Shown: piece after piece, positions 36,612 to 45,753 of the stretch
How positions within the stretch are numbered: position 1 is the stretch's first letter
Layout: each line of letters starts with the position of its first letter
NCBI GenBank assembly: GCA_963663975.2
Contig: CAXXRA010000015.1
Coordinates: forward strand, 868,001 to 932,000
Reading direction: 5' to 3'
Source of the DNA: JANQRX01 sp963663975
GTDB lineage: Bacteria > Pseudomonadota > Alphaproteobacteria > Rhizobiales > Kaistiaceae
Length of the DNA: 64,000 nt
The notes under the pieces: model-generated
Told to the model about the DNA's origin: nothing
Databases searched by the model: none
The model's input: only the letters and a program-made list of their open reading frames with translations
Translations under genes and position numbers: made by a program

Positions 36612-38171
36612 TCAGCCGGCGTGGTTCGCCGCGACCGAAACCGAGGCGTCATCCGGGCGGTTGGCGCTCATCCAGGCCTCGAGCGCGCCCTGCTCCTCCT
36701 GGCTGAGCCGAAGTCCGAGCTTGGACCGTCGCCACAGCACGTCCTCGGCCGTTTTGGCCCATTCTCGGCGCATCAGCCAAGCGACCTCGCTTTGCGTCAA
36801 TGTCGCGCCGAACGATTGGCCGAGATCAGCCGCCGATCGAGCTTCGCCGAGGATCTGCACCACATCGGTTCCGTACGCCTGAACCAGGCGCATCGCCCAG
36901 GGCTCGTCGAGAAACGGGAAGCGAGTGCGCAGATCCGCGGCCAGAGCCGGTAGTCCGTCAACCGCAATTTCGCCGCCGGGCAAGGCGGCATCGAGCGTCC
37001 ATGACTCCCCGAGCTTGTCAAAATACGGCGCGAATTTGTCCATGACCGTTTCGGCAAGCCGCCTGAAAGTGGTGATCTTGCCGCCGAAGACGCTGATCAG
37101 CGGGGCGGCGCCGTTGTTCGCGTCCAGCTCCAGAACATAGTCGCGGGTCGCCGCATGGGCTGGTTTGACACCGTCATCGTAGAGCGGCCGGACACCGGAA
37201 TAGGTCCACACGATGTCCTCCGGACGAACCGGTTTGTCGAAATAGTCGGACACCGCGGCGCACAGATAATCCGCCTCCTCCGGCGTACACACCGGCGCGG
37301 ATGGATCGCCGTCATGGTCGATGTCGGTGGTGCCGATCAGGGTGAAGTCGGTTTCGTAGCCAATGGCAAAGACGGCGCGGCCGTCGGATTGCTGAAAAAT
37401 ATAGGCGCGATCATGGTCGAACAGCCTCGGCACGACGATGTGGCTGCCGCGCACGAGTCTGATCCGGTCGGCCGCGTTGGAACCGATGCACTGGCTCAGA
37501 ACATCGCCGACCCAGGGCCCGCCGGCGTTGACCAGCGCCCGTGCCCGGACCGTCTCGGTCTTGCCGTCGCCGAGGCTGGTCAGCCTCACCTGCCACTCTT
37601 GGCCATCGCGCTCGGCGCCGTCACATCGCGTCCGGGTGCGGATGCTTGCGCCCTTGTCGGCGGCATCGCGGGCGTTCAGCACGACAAGACGCGCATCATC
37701 GACCCAGCCATCCGAATATTCAAACGCCTTGACGAAGGCCGATTTCAGCGGCGTTCCGGCGGGGTCGGTCCGCAGGTCGAGCGTGCGCGTAGCGGGCAGG
37801 ATTTTGCGCCCGCCCAGATGATCATAGATGAACAGGCCAAGCCTCAGAAACCATGCCGGCCGCAAGCCCTTGTGGTGGGGCAGGACAAACCGCATCGGCC
37901 GGGCAATATGGGGCATCGCCCCGAGCAGCACCTCGCGTTCGACCAGCGATTCGCGGATCAGACGAAAGTCGTAATACTCAAGGTAGCGAAGGCCGCCATG
38001 GATGAGCTTGGTCGACGCCGACGACGTGGCCTGGGCGAGATCGCCCTGCTCCACCAGCACCACCGACAACCCGCGGCCGGCCGCGTCACGGGCAATGCCG
38101 CAACCATTGACGCCGCCGCCAATGACCGCCAGGTCGTAGATTCCATCGACCGGATGTTCGATTTTGTTCAT
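36612..38171 (-). CDS. glpD: Glycerol-3-phosphate dehydrogenase, aerobic (GlpD)
   Basis: FAD enzyme of 519 residues, normal length. FAD site IGGGVNGCGIARDAAGRGLS, LIHGGLRYLEYYDFRL, GTTDIDHDGDP and SGVRPLYDDG are GlpD hallmarks; the C-terminal DAO_C domain is complete. It oxidises sn-glycerol 3-phosphate to dihydroxyacetone phosphate at the membrane, feeding quinone. It lies 3 bases after glpR in one transcript, without glpK or a glycerol transporter nearby. Confidence 0.95.
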   Translation of the reverse strand: MNKIEHPVDGIYDLAVIGGGVNGCGIARDAAGRGLSVVLVEQGDLAQATSSASTKLIHGGLRYLEYYDFRLIRESLVEREVLLGAMPHIARPMRFVLPHHKGLRPAWFLRLGLFIYDHLGGRKILPATRTLDLRTDPAGTPLKSAFVKAFEYSDGWVDDARLVVLNARDAADKGASIRTRTRCDGAERDGQEWQVRLTSLGDGKTETVRARALVNAGGPWVGDVLSQCIGSNAADRIRLVRGSHIVVPRLFDHDRAYIFQQSDGRAVFAIGYETDFTLIGTTDIDHDGDPSAPVCTPEEADYLCAAVSDYFDKPVRPEDIVWTYSGVRPLYDDGVKPAHAATRDYVLELDANNGAAPLISVFGGKITTFRRLAETVMDKFAPYFDKLGESWTLDAALPGGEIAVDGLPALAADLRTRFPFLDEPWAMRLVQAYGTDVVQILGEARSAADLGQSFGATLTQSEVAWLMRREWAKTAEDVLWRRSKLGLRLSQEEQGALEAWMSANRPDDASVSVAANHAG

Positions 38172-38174
38172 TTC

Positions 38175-38954
38175 TCAGGCCGGGTCGGAAACGGACTCGG
38201 TGACGATCAATTCCACCCCCGCGGCAGCGCAGATGTCGCCGAAACGCCGGGGCGGCGCGGTATCGGTGACAAACGCCCAGACATCGGAGATACCGCAGAT
38301 GCGCACCGGTGCGGTGCGTCCAAACTTGCCGGCGTCGGCGACCAGAATCGTCCGGCGGGCATTGGAAATGATCGCTCGCGCAACCGAAACTTCGCGGATA
38401 TCGAAATCCAGGACGGCGCCGTCCTCGTCGAGCGCCGATGCTCCGATCACCGCATAGTCGACCTTGAACCGATCCATGAATTCAACCGCAGCGCCACCGA
38501 TGATGCCGCCATCCGACTGCCGCACGATGCCGCCGGCGAGAACCAGATCTTTGCGTGGTGATCCGCTTAAGATATTGACGACATTGATATTATTCGAAAT
38601 CACGACAAGATCGCGATGGTCGTAAAGCGACCGCGCGACCTGTTCGGTCGTGGTCCCGATATTGATGATCAGCGAACAGTCATTGGGGATCAGGGCGGCG
38701 GCCGCATCGCCGATCCGGGTCTTTTCGGGAGCCGCCAGCTCACGCCGCTCCTCATAGGCGACATTGGCCACGCTGTGGGCCGGAACCGCTCCGCCGTGAA
38801 CGCGGGCAAGCAGTCCGCGGGCGCCAAGATCGTTGAGATCGCGGCGGATCGTCTGCGGCGTCACATCATAGGTCGAGGCCAGCGCATCGACATAGACCCG
38901 CCCGCGGGATCGCGCTTCGGCCAGGATGTCCGCCTGTCGGGGGGTCAAGTCCAT
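38175..38954 (-). CDS. glpR: DeoR-family regulator (GlpR)
   Basis: Protein of 259 residues: N-terminal DeoR HTH (RQADILAEARSRGRVYVDAL, TPQTIRRDLNDLGARGLLAR) and a C-terminal sugar-phosphate sensor with INIGTTTEQVARSL and GASALDEDGAVLDFD. Identified as GlpR from the sequence type and the adjoining glpD. Expected to repress glpD and be released by glycerol 3-phosphate (family knowledge). Confidence 0.9.
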   Translation of the reverse strand: MDLTPRQADILAEARSRGRVYVDALASTYDVTPQTIRRDLNDLGARGLLARVHGGAVPAHSVANVAYEERRELAAPEKTRIGDAAAALIPNDCSLIINIGTTTEQVARSLYDHRDLVVISNNINVVNILSGSPRKDLVLAGGIVRQSDGGIIGGAAVEFMDRFKVDYAVIGASALDEDGAVLDFDIREVSVARAIISNARRTILVADAGKFGRTAPVRICGISDVWAFVTDTAPPRRFGDICAAAGVELIVTESVSDPA

Positions 38955-39434
38955 GACCTTCGATATAGAGCTCCATTCAACCTGCCCCTACAATGCGGAA
39001 CGTTCACTTGGCGCGCAACCCGGTTTCATACGAACGTGATCGCTCACAATCCGCGGCGACCGGCTGTTCATCTCGCTGCTTGGGCGCGGTGGCGGTCGCC
39101 GTTGTCTACGCGCTCGCCGTTTTCAGATGGGTGCGAAGCGGCCCTCGCCGCAGCCGCTCGTCGGCGATTCGCCATTTCAGTCGATCAGCCAGGCGCGGTT
39201 TCGGGCACCGACATTGCCTCGCATGTGTCGCCCTGCGCCTCGCCGCTTCCACGGCTTGCGTGCCCACTTTCCAGCACCTTGCGTATGTGTGATCTTGGTC
39301 GGCAGGCCGGCCCTCGATTGACGGCACTCTTTTGTTGGGCGCTCTTGGCGGTGGCTGTATCGATTTCAATCCCAACCACATCACCCGAGACGAAAGATTC
39401 GAGACTGTCACCGTCACGAATGAAGAGTGAAGTG
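38955..39434. other. Gene-free stretch between glpR and the EEP nuclease gene
   Basis: About 480 bases between divergent genes. Long frames here have no domain and look like composition artefacts. It presumably carries the promoter for glpRD on the left. Nothing else recognised. Confidence 0.45.
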
Positions 39435-40282
39435 ATGACGGACCGAGACCAGGAGAGTGGCCCGATAGAATCGCAATTGCGGGTTTTGACCTGGAACGTC
39501 TGGTGGCGGTATGGGCCATGGCAGCGCCGCCAGCGTGCGATCGCAGCAACCCTGAAGGCGCTCGATGCCGATGTCATCGCACTGCAGGAAGTGTGGAGCG
39601 ATGCAACGACCAATCTTGCCGCCGAACTTGCAGCTGAATTGGGCTATCACCACGCATTCGCGACGAGCACGGATTCGAAGGGTTTCGGCTTTGGCAACGC
39701 GGTGATGTCGCGCTGGCCGATCGAGCTGACCGAGTCCGCAATCCTGCCCGGTGAGCAGGAGACCGGCGAGCGCCGGATTGCCTTGTATGCAGCCGTCAAC
39801 GGCCCCCGCGGCTCGCTACCGATCTTCAGCACGCATCTGACATGGCAGCTCGAGTACAGCCACATTCGCCAGCGTCAGATGGCTGAACTTGCGCGCTTTG
39901 TCGATCGCCTGCGGCCATGGAGTTTCCCGCCAATTGTTTGCGGCGACTTCAACGCCGAGCCGATGTCGGAAGAGATGCGCATGCTCACCGGATTGACCAC
40001 ATGTCCGGTGGAGGGAATGGTCTTCCACGATGCGTGGAAGGTCGCCGGTCAAGGCTCTTCCGGCATGACCTGGGACAACGCCAACCCCTATGCACGCGCC
40101 CCCTCGGCCGGCCGCCGAAAGTCGACTTCGAGCCCGACCGCCGGATTGACTACATCCTGGTCGGCCGGCCTCAGGCTCGCGGTGCCGGCCATGTCGTTGA
40201 CTGCCGCGTTGCCGGCAATGAGCCGGTGGATGGCGTGTGGCCCAGTGATCATCACGCCGTGTTGGGGGACATTCGCTATTGA
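39435..40282 (+). CDS. Endonuclease/exonuclease/phosphatase family protein, frameshifted
   Basis: About 282 residues when repaired. EEP-fold motifs in order: VLTWNVWW (Asn), VIALQEVW (catalytic Glu), GDFNAEP and, after the break, IDYIL and SDHHAVL (Asp-His). The frame breaks in the C5 run at 40099-40103; adding one C joins NPYARAP to LGRPPKVDFEPDRR and the natural stop at 40282. Phosphodiesterase or nuclease activity is expected. AAGAGTGAAGTG precedes the ATG at 39435. Confidence 0.8.
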
Positions 40283-40388
40283 GCGTCGCGTTCATCGGTG
40301 ATGTCGTGCGAGAAAACCAACCGCGGTATGAAGGATCACCCCAGGCCGGGCTCGTCGTCAACCCGATTCGGGCAAAGACCGCGGATCG

Positions 40389-40709
40389 TCAGGCGTCCGG
40401 CGAAGACGGTGCCGGGTCCATGATCATATCGTCCTGGCTCTGGATGGCGTTCAGCGCGGTCACCTTGGCCATGAAGTCCCGCCAGGCGGGATCGGCATAC
40501 ATCGTTGTGCGTCGGGCTTCGCGGTCGGCCAGATTGTCGTAGCCCCACATCAAGACGATGGTGTTGAGGCGCCCGATCTCACTGATATAGAGACCCAGAA
40601 AGCGGTTCAGATGCCGCTTCTGGATCGCCAGACCCTCCCCCTCGTAGAGCTTGCGCCAGCCCTCGACCGTGCCCGGCCGAAACGTGTAGGTGCGATGTTC
40701 AACGATCAT
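40389..40709 (-). CDS. NIPSNAP family protein
   Basis: Protein of 106 residues with the ferredoxin-like NIPSNAP domain: MIVEHRTYTFRPGTVEGW at the start and IVLMWGYDNLADREARR in the middle. GGGGGAAGGC precedes ATG 40709. Biochemical role unknown in bacteria; often near catabolic genes. Confidence 0.85.
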   Translation of the reverse strand: MIVEHRTYTFRPGTVEGWRKLYEGEGLAIQKRHLNRFLGLYISEIGRLNTIVLMWGYDNLADREARRTTMYADPAWRDFMAKVTALNAIQSQDDMIMDPAPSSPDA

Positions 40710-40876
40710 GCCTTCCCCCGATTTCGCGCGTCTTTCGTCAGCCACAGACCATCGCCAATCGCTCCGGGATGATGATCGCGGACCGGCGAAGCAGTTTGCC
40801 GCTTCCCCGACATTTGCCGCTTTCCCGGCGCCAGTAAAGTGGCAGGGCATCGGCACTGCAAACCGGGCTGCCTGCC

Positions 40877-42405
40877 TTACGGGAGACCGGCTTCGGCCAG
40901 CAGTTCCTTGACCCGTTCCACCGGCACGCCGAAATTGGAGCCGCCGAATTCCGGCAGGATGGCGGCGTTGACCGCGACCACCTTACCGTCGACGCCGAGC
41001 ACCGGACCGCCGCTGCCGCCATGGGTGGTTTCGGCGTCATAAACGATCGTGGCCAAAGTCGCCTGCCCGACGATGCCGCGGCTGGCCAGTGGCGCGATGT
41101 AGCCCCGCGCCGCCAAACGCGCCGCTACGCTGAAGAATCCGGTGTCGTCGGTCTCCTGAAGCTCGGTGATGAAATCCTCACCCGATTGGGCAAGCAGGGC
41201 GCGCAGGCCGGTCGGATAGCCCATGACGATGATCTCATCGCCCGGCGAGGGCAGCGCGTCGGCCAGCGCCAGACCCTGCATCGGCGGGCTCATGTCGGCA
41301 AGGCGCAGGATGGCAACGTCGGCGGCGGCGCTTGCCCGAATCAGCTCGACCGTGCCGGCGGTTTCAGCGTCGGGCGCATAGGCGATGTATTTCAGCATGA
41401 CCGGCTCGAGGCCCTGTTCGGCCATCGCCTGAACGTTCGAATCGTTTTCCCAGGGCAGCGCGACGTGGCGGTTGGTGACCAGCGTATCGCCATCTCCCAC
41501 GGCAAAGCCGGTACCGCTGAACTGACGTTCGGCCATGGAACCATCGCCTTCCAGCGACAGCCGCGGCGGCCCCAAGGGGCTGAGCAAGGGGTTGCCGTCG
41601 TCATCGACCGCGTAGCGCAGCATCCGACCGCTTTGGCGGTCCCGAAACCCGTAGGCGCCCTGAAGAAACACCACCGAGGACACCGATCCGGCGATCACCC
41701 GCGCGCTTGCCTGTGAGCGCTTCTCAAGGGCTTCCAGCCGCTCTGCGGCCGAGGTCAGTTCGGTTCCAATCTCGGTGCGCAGCGCGGTGAGATCGCCGGG
41801 CGTCAACGCTTCGTCGCGCGCCCGGATGAGGGCGACCGCGAAGTCCTCGATCCGGCCGGTGTCGGAGGCGATCTGCTCCTGCAGCAGCGTGTTCAGGCGG
41901 CCTTGCTGGTAAACCAGGACGCCCAGAACCGCGAGCGCGACGACGACACCGATGCGGAAGAGGAGGGTTGTTTCCCGCAGGAGCCTTACGATCAATCCGC
42001 TCGAGGCGCGAGCCAGCCGACTGGCGATCGGCCGGCGGTTCATCCGAAGGTAGACCAGCCCTTCGTCGAGAATTTCGGCAGCCGGTTTATGGGTCGGACG
42101 GTCTTCGCGGTAGATATAAAACCGCGACAACGGACCGTCCTCGCCGAATTCTATCAAGTCACGGCTGTGAAGTTTTGGGCTTTGACCGGAACCCTGTTGA
42201 CCCACAGCGACCTCTCCCCCGGAGCGGCGATTTGATAGGTCTCGTCGTCGCGCTGCAGATGGGCGACCGCATCTTCCGCCGCCTCGCCGGGGCGCGCCGC
42301 GGACACGTGCGGGAAACCCTGGCCGTCAAGGGCGATGTCCAAAGTCGCACCCCTGAGCCAGGTCACCCTGCCGCGACACGGCCCGGTGAGATGAACCAGG
42401 GCCAT
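40877..42405 (-). CDS. FHA-domain, membrane-anchored trypsin-like serine protease, frameshifted
   Basis: About 509 residues when repaired. N-terminal FHA-like domain (about 1-105), a basic linker, one membrane span (FRIGVVVALAVLGVLVY), a coiled region, then a chymotrypsin-fold protease with all three catalytic residues: His in LVTNRHVA, Asp in AADVAILRL, Ser in GGSGGPV. No PDZ domain. The frame breaks at the A4 run at 42173-42176; one more base joins the two parts inside the FHA domain. FHA suggests control by phospho-threonine signalling; the protease would face the periplasm. Confidence 0.78.
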
Positions 42406-42531
42406 CGCCCCGGCTTCCAGATATGTGCCGCGCAGGTTCGTCTCGCGCTACGACAACTGCCGGCTTGATCCACCCGCACTATCGGTCGCCGGTCCTGGCG
42501 GTTTCAAGACCGACCCAACCGGTAGGGGGAT

Positions 42532-42564
42532 AAAAAAACGGGCCTCACCGAAGCGAGGCCCGTT
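42532..42564 (-). terminator. Rho-independent terminator
   Basis: On the minus strand AACGGGCCTC pairs with GAGGCCCGTT around an 8-base loop, followed by a run of seven T. It terminates the membrane-protein gene at 42611-43111. Confidence 0.88.
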
Positions 42565-42569
42565 CACGC

Positions 42570-42609
42570 GTGAGCCGCCTGGGGCGAATTCCAGGGAGCG
42601 GCGGCTCAC
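42570..42609 (-). terminator. Second hairpin directly after the stop codon
   Basis: GTGAGCCGCC (42570-42579) pairs with GGCGGCTCAC (42600-42609), a 10-bp perfect stem with a 20-base loop starting two bases after the stop codon. With the following terminator it forms a tandem hairpin end, perhaps protecting the mRNA 3' end. Confidence 0.6.
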
Positions 42610-42610
42610 G

Positions 42611-43111
42611 TCAATCCGCGGTCACCGTCTTTCGGTTGATCCAGCCGAGCGCTCCACCCCACATGAGGTGAGCGAAGAGGAACACGACCGCATTCAGCTT
42701 CAGCATCACCGGATCGATCACGGGCAAAATCGCGTACCACATGACGACGAAGATGACGACGCCGTAGACCATGCCGGCAACGATCTGGCCGACCAGCGAG
42801 GGAAGCCTGGGTGCGATCCAGAATGCAAAAATGACGGCCAGGATGATGGAATTCATCATGTGGCCCATCATGCCGACAACGACGCCGATCAGAGTGAACG
42901 GGACCGGTATTGCGACATCCTGCAAATCTCTCAGAACCGTCGCGGCGATCGTCACCGGTGCTGCCCAGAATCCTGCTCCGCCGGGAATAATGGCCTCAAC
43001 AATCATCTCCCACATGGCCATGACCATGCTGGCAATGATACCGGCAACCAACAGTTTCAAGGATAACGCCGGGGCGGTCGTTTGTTCGGTAAGTGCGGTT
43101 TTCTCAGTCAT
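42611..43111 (-). CDS. Four- to five-span membrane protein of unknown function
   Basis: Protein of 166 residues with hydrophobic segments at about 20-45, 60-80, 80-105, 110-135 and 140-155 (LLVAGIIASMVMAMWEMIV, then IPVPFTLIGVVVGMMGHMMN). GGAGATTTGAG precedes ATG 43111. I do not recognise a named family. It stands alone with strong tandem hairpins after it, suggesting a highly expressed single-gene transcript. Confidence 0.72.
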   Translation of the reverse strand: MTEKTALTEQTTAPALSLKLLVAGIIASMVMAMWEMIVEAIIPGGAGFWAAPVTIAATVLRDLQDVAIPVPFTLIGVVVGMMGHMMNSIILAVIFAFWIAPRLPSLVGQIVAGMVYGVVIFVVMWYAILPVIDPVMLKLNAVVFLFAHLMWGGALGWINRKTVTAD

Positions 43112-43238
43112 CTCAAATCTCCGTGCAGCATGTTTGGTCGAATCGATGCCTCCTCTGCTTGGATTTGCACGGACGCTGTCAAGGAGCGCCCTCGCAATGA
43201 AAGAGACTGCACGATGATTCCGACGGGGCGGGTTGCGC

Positions 43239-43481
43239 TCAGTCCGACTTGCGACGAGTTTTGGCCTTGTAGGCATCCAGAAGATCGTCGTCGACCGGCG
43301 CCGACGATTCGTCATCACCACCGTGCCCGAGCAACGCGACCGTAGCTCTCATCTGCCGCACAAACCGCCGACAGTGACGGCAGGCGAGGAGATGGGCCCT
43401 GATCTTCAGGCGGGTCACCAGATCCAGGTCACCCTCGATCAGGTCGCTTGCGCGGTTGGTGACTTCGCGGCAGTTCAACAT
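43239..43481 (-). CDS. Zinc-finger anti-sigma-like protein (zf-HC2)
   Basis: Protein of 80 residues: MLNCREVTNRASDLIEGDL and a C-terminal LLACRHCRRFVRQM giving the C-x25-H-x3-C-x2-C-type ZAS motif of small anti-sigma factors. GGAGTTTTCG precedes ATG 43481. Such genes usually follow an ECF sigma gene; here the upstream neighbour is a uracil-DNA glycosylase, so the partner sigma must be elsewhere or lost. Confidence 0.75.
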   Translation of the reverse strand: MLNCREVTNRASDLIEGDLDLVTRLKIRAHLLACRHCRRFVRQMRATVALLGHGGDDESSAPVDDDLLDAYKAKTRRKSD

Positions 43482-43689
43482 CGAAAACTCCGACAAGCGC
43501 GCCGACCGAAAGGCCGGTCATGTGATTTTTGTCTTCTGAGAAAGGGAAACGTTACACCAGAGCTGAACAGCTTTGGTCTTGTCTTCCGGGCCCAGGATCC
43601 GATGGCGGATACGAGTCGCGTGGGTCGACCGGCGCCGCTCCGTTTTGGTGCGCTGCTGCCCAGCGGCGGTTGAACGGCAACTGCCAACC

Positions 43690-44546
43690 TCACCAGGCGA
43701 TGGGCCGCTCGCCAAGTGATTCCAGATGGCGGTTGCAGGACACGAACGGGTTCTCCCGTCCCAGCACCTTCTCGGCGACGGCGGGATGATCCCGTGGAAC
43801 CGTCGCCAGCGGCGCCTCGGGCCGGGTCAAGCCGGCGCGCTCAAGATTGCCGGCGGCGGCATCGCCGAAGCCAAGGAAGACGATCGGCCGACCCGAGCCG
43901 GCCAGATGGGCGAGCACCTTGACAATCAGCGGGCGCCAGATCGGCAGATGGCCGCGGGACTGGTGGGCGTCGACCGTGACGTCGAAGCGGGTCAGGGTCA
44001 GCGACGAGTTGAGCAGAAGCACGCCCTCGCCGACCCAGCGATCGGCAAGTTCGCCCGGATGCTCGAGGGCGATGTCGCCAGCCTCGATCGCGGCAAGTGT
44101 CCGCGGCCAATCGGCGAAGGATGCGGCGTAGCCGTCTCGCCGGTACGGGCGGCGCAGATGAGCTGGATGAACGCGCGCACGCTCGTGGAGAACATCTTGT
44201 CGAGTTCCGCCAGGTCGCAACATTGCCGGCTTCGAAGGCGCGGCCGGTCGAGAACCCTGGCTCGGGATAGGGGTCCTGCCCGAGGATGACACATCGCACC
44301 TCATCCGGCGCGATCCCGTCGAAAGCGCGCAGGAGGTGCGCACCGACCGGCGCGCGGGGGAAATGCCGGCCGCGTCGGCTGGGAAAGATCGGCTCCCACG
44401 GTTCCAGCCCAAGCGCGCCATCGGCATCGTCGAATCCGAGCCGGACGTCGGCCAAAACAATCGCGCCACACCGGCGGCAGGTCATCGTGCCAGCCGGCAA
44501 GGGTCTCTCGCATGGCTTGGACAAGCAAGATCGCCATGGATCTCAT
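43690..44546 (-). pseudogene. Uracil-DNA glycosylase, broken by three frame shifts
   Basis: Repaired length about 282-285 residues. Three frames carry consecutive pieces: MAILLVQAMRETLAGWHDDL, then LEPWEPIFPSRRG and VILGQDPYPEPG (catalytic water-activating motif), then ELDKMFSTSVRAFIQLICAA, then ASFADWPRTLAAIEAGDIA and LLLNSSLTLT. The breaks fall at AAAA 44454-44457 (one base too many), CC 44207-44208 and CC 44132-44133 (one base missing each). The pieces are otherwise intact, favouring sequence error. It removes uracil from DNA at the start of base-excision repair. Confidence 0.78.
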
Positions 44547-44670
44547 CTCACCCCGTTTTTCGCCGGTTCGCTCATGGACCGGTGATAAAATGGGAAGGGC
44601 GCGAACGCGGATTTCGGCTCGAATGAGGTCGCCGGCGCTTGCCCGCGTTTGTCGACTCGCCGCTCGGGTT

Positions 44671-45213
44671 TTAGGCGCCGGCAGTGGTTGGATCGAAGGT
44701 CCCACGGGCGGGATAGTTGCGCGCGATGATCATATCGATCGCTTCCAGCATTTCGGCATAGCTGAACCGATTGAACGGTGAGGTGCCGTAGATGGCGCTG
44801 TGGAGCGTGTAATCGGGGGCGATGAGGAAGGCCGCGGGCTCGGTGAACGGCGTCGCGGGTTCCGAGTCGCTGATCGGCGTAGAAGCGAACAGGTTCCAGG
44901 CGATCACATCGTCGATGCCGAGCCTGTAACCGACATCGAGCGCGGCCAGCCCCCAGCGTTGCTTGGCCTCGCCGGCACGTTCCGCGGTGTCCATGCTGAC
45001 CGCCAGGGCACCGGCTCCACGCCGTTTCAGATGGCCAATTTTGCTGTTCATGTCGAGCAGGTGTCGGTGACAGCGCGGGCAATGAAGTCCCCGGTAAACG
45101 TCGAGCACAAAGAAATTGTCGATCGCCGTTTGGTGCAGATCGAATTCACCGCCGCCAACCAACGGAACTTTGAGTGGCGGTACCTTCATGCCCGGAAGCA
45201 GTCTGTCGTTCAC
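44671..45213 (-). CDS. AhpC/TSA-type redoxin
   Basis: Thioredoxin-fold protein of 180 residues with CPRC in RGLHCPRCHRHL at the peroxidatic position and AAFLIAPDYTLHSAIYGTSP in the C-terminal half. The CxxC differs from the TxxC of typical peroxiredoxins and points to a disulfide-based thiol peroxidase or oxidoreductase. ATG 45213 lies behind GGAGG-type sequence (TTGAGGAGGTGACG). Confidence 0.85.
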   Translation of the reverse strand: MNDRLLPGMKVPPLKVPLVGGGEFDLHQTAIDNFFVLDVYRGLHCPRCHRHLLDMNSKIGHLKRRGAGALAVSMDTAERAGEAKQRWGLAALDVGYRLGIDDVIAWNLFASTPISDSEPATPFTEPAAFLIAPDYTLHSAIYGTSPFNRFSYAEMLEAIDMIIARNYPARGTFDPTTAGA

Positions 45214-45753
45214 CTCGTCACCTCCTCAATTGTGATCCGCCCCAGTGCCGCAGGCCCGTTGCGGACCTCCCTTTTGCCACGTCCCAATCGCCGACGCCGC
45301 TTTTCGGGCGACGCGATGACAGCGCCAATAGCATACAACCGACTGCCCGAGTTGCGGCATCGGCGCCGGCCCGGGCAAGCTTCAGGGCGGCTGACCGTTC
45401 GGCTCAACCCGCGATGGTTGGGGCGGCTGGCAGCGCCCAATCCCGGCGAAAATACTGATTCAACCGGCTTTGGCGGCCCCGTGAACGGCGTGAGGAGCGC
45501 TGACCGTGGACACCATTCCCAAAGCCTCGAACGCATTGGAGAACCTTGCGGTATCAGCCACGCTTGTGACGTCCGTAGAATGCGGGCGGGCGCCACCGAC
45601 GCTGGCTTGACCCCTGGCACATCACCGGCGGCGACCGTTTTCAATCCCGAATTTTTGATTGCGGAGTGTTGCGCACGTTACCTCCAAGACCTCTCGCGTG
45701 CCCTAGTTTGCCAGCCAGCGAGTGATGCAAACCGCGCACCGATGAGGGCATTC
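45214..45753. other. Gene-free stretch between redoxin and propeller genes
   Basis: About 540 bases between divergent genes. Frames on both strands lack ribosome-binding sites and family motifs. No RNA gene or repeat recognised. It may hide long leaders for both neighbours. Confidence 0.4.

Noticed and set aside
44800..45750. In-frame upstream extension of the propeller protein through the redoxin gene region
   Set aside because: The extension is antisense to the redoxin gene and lacks family features; AGGG and ATG 45754 give a normal start.
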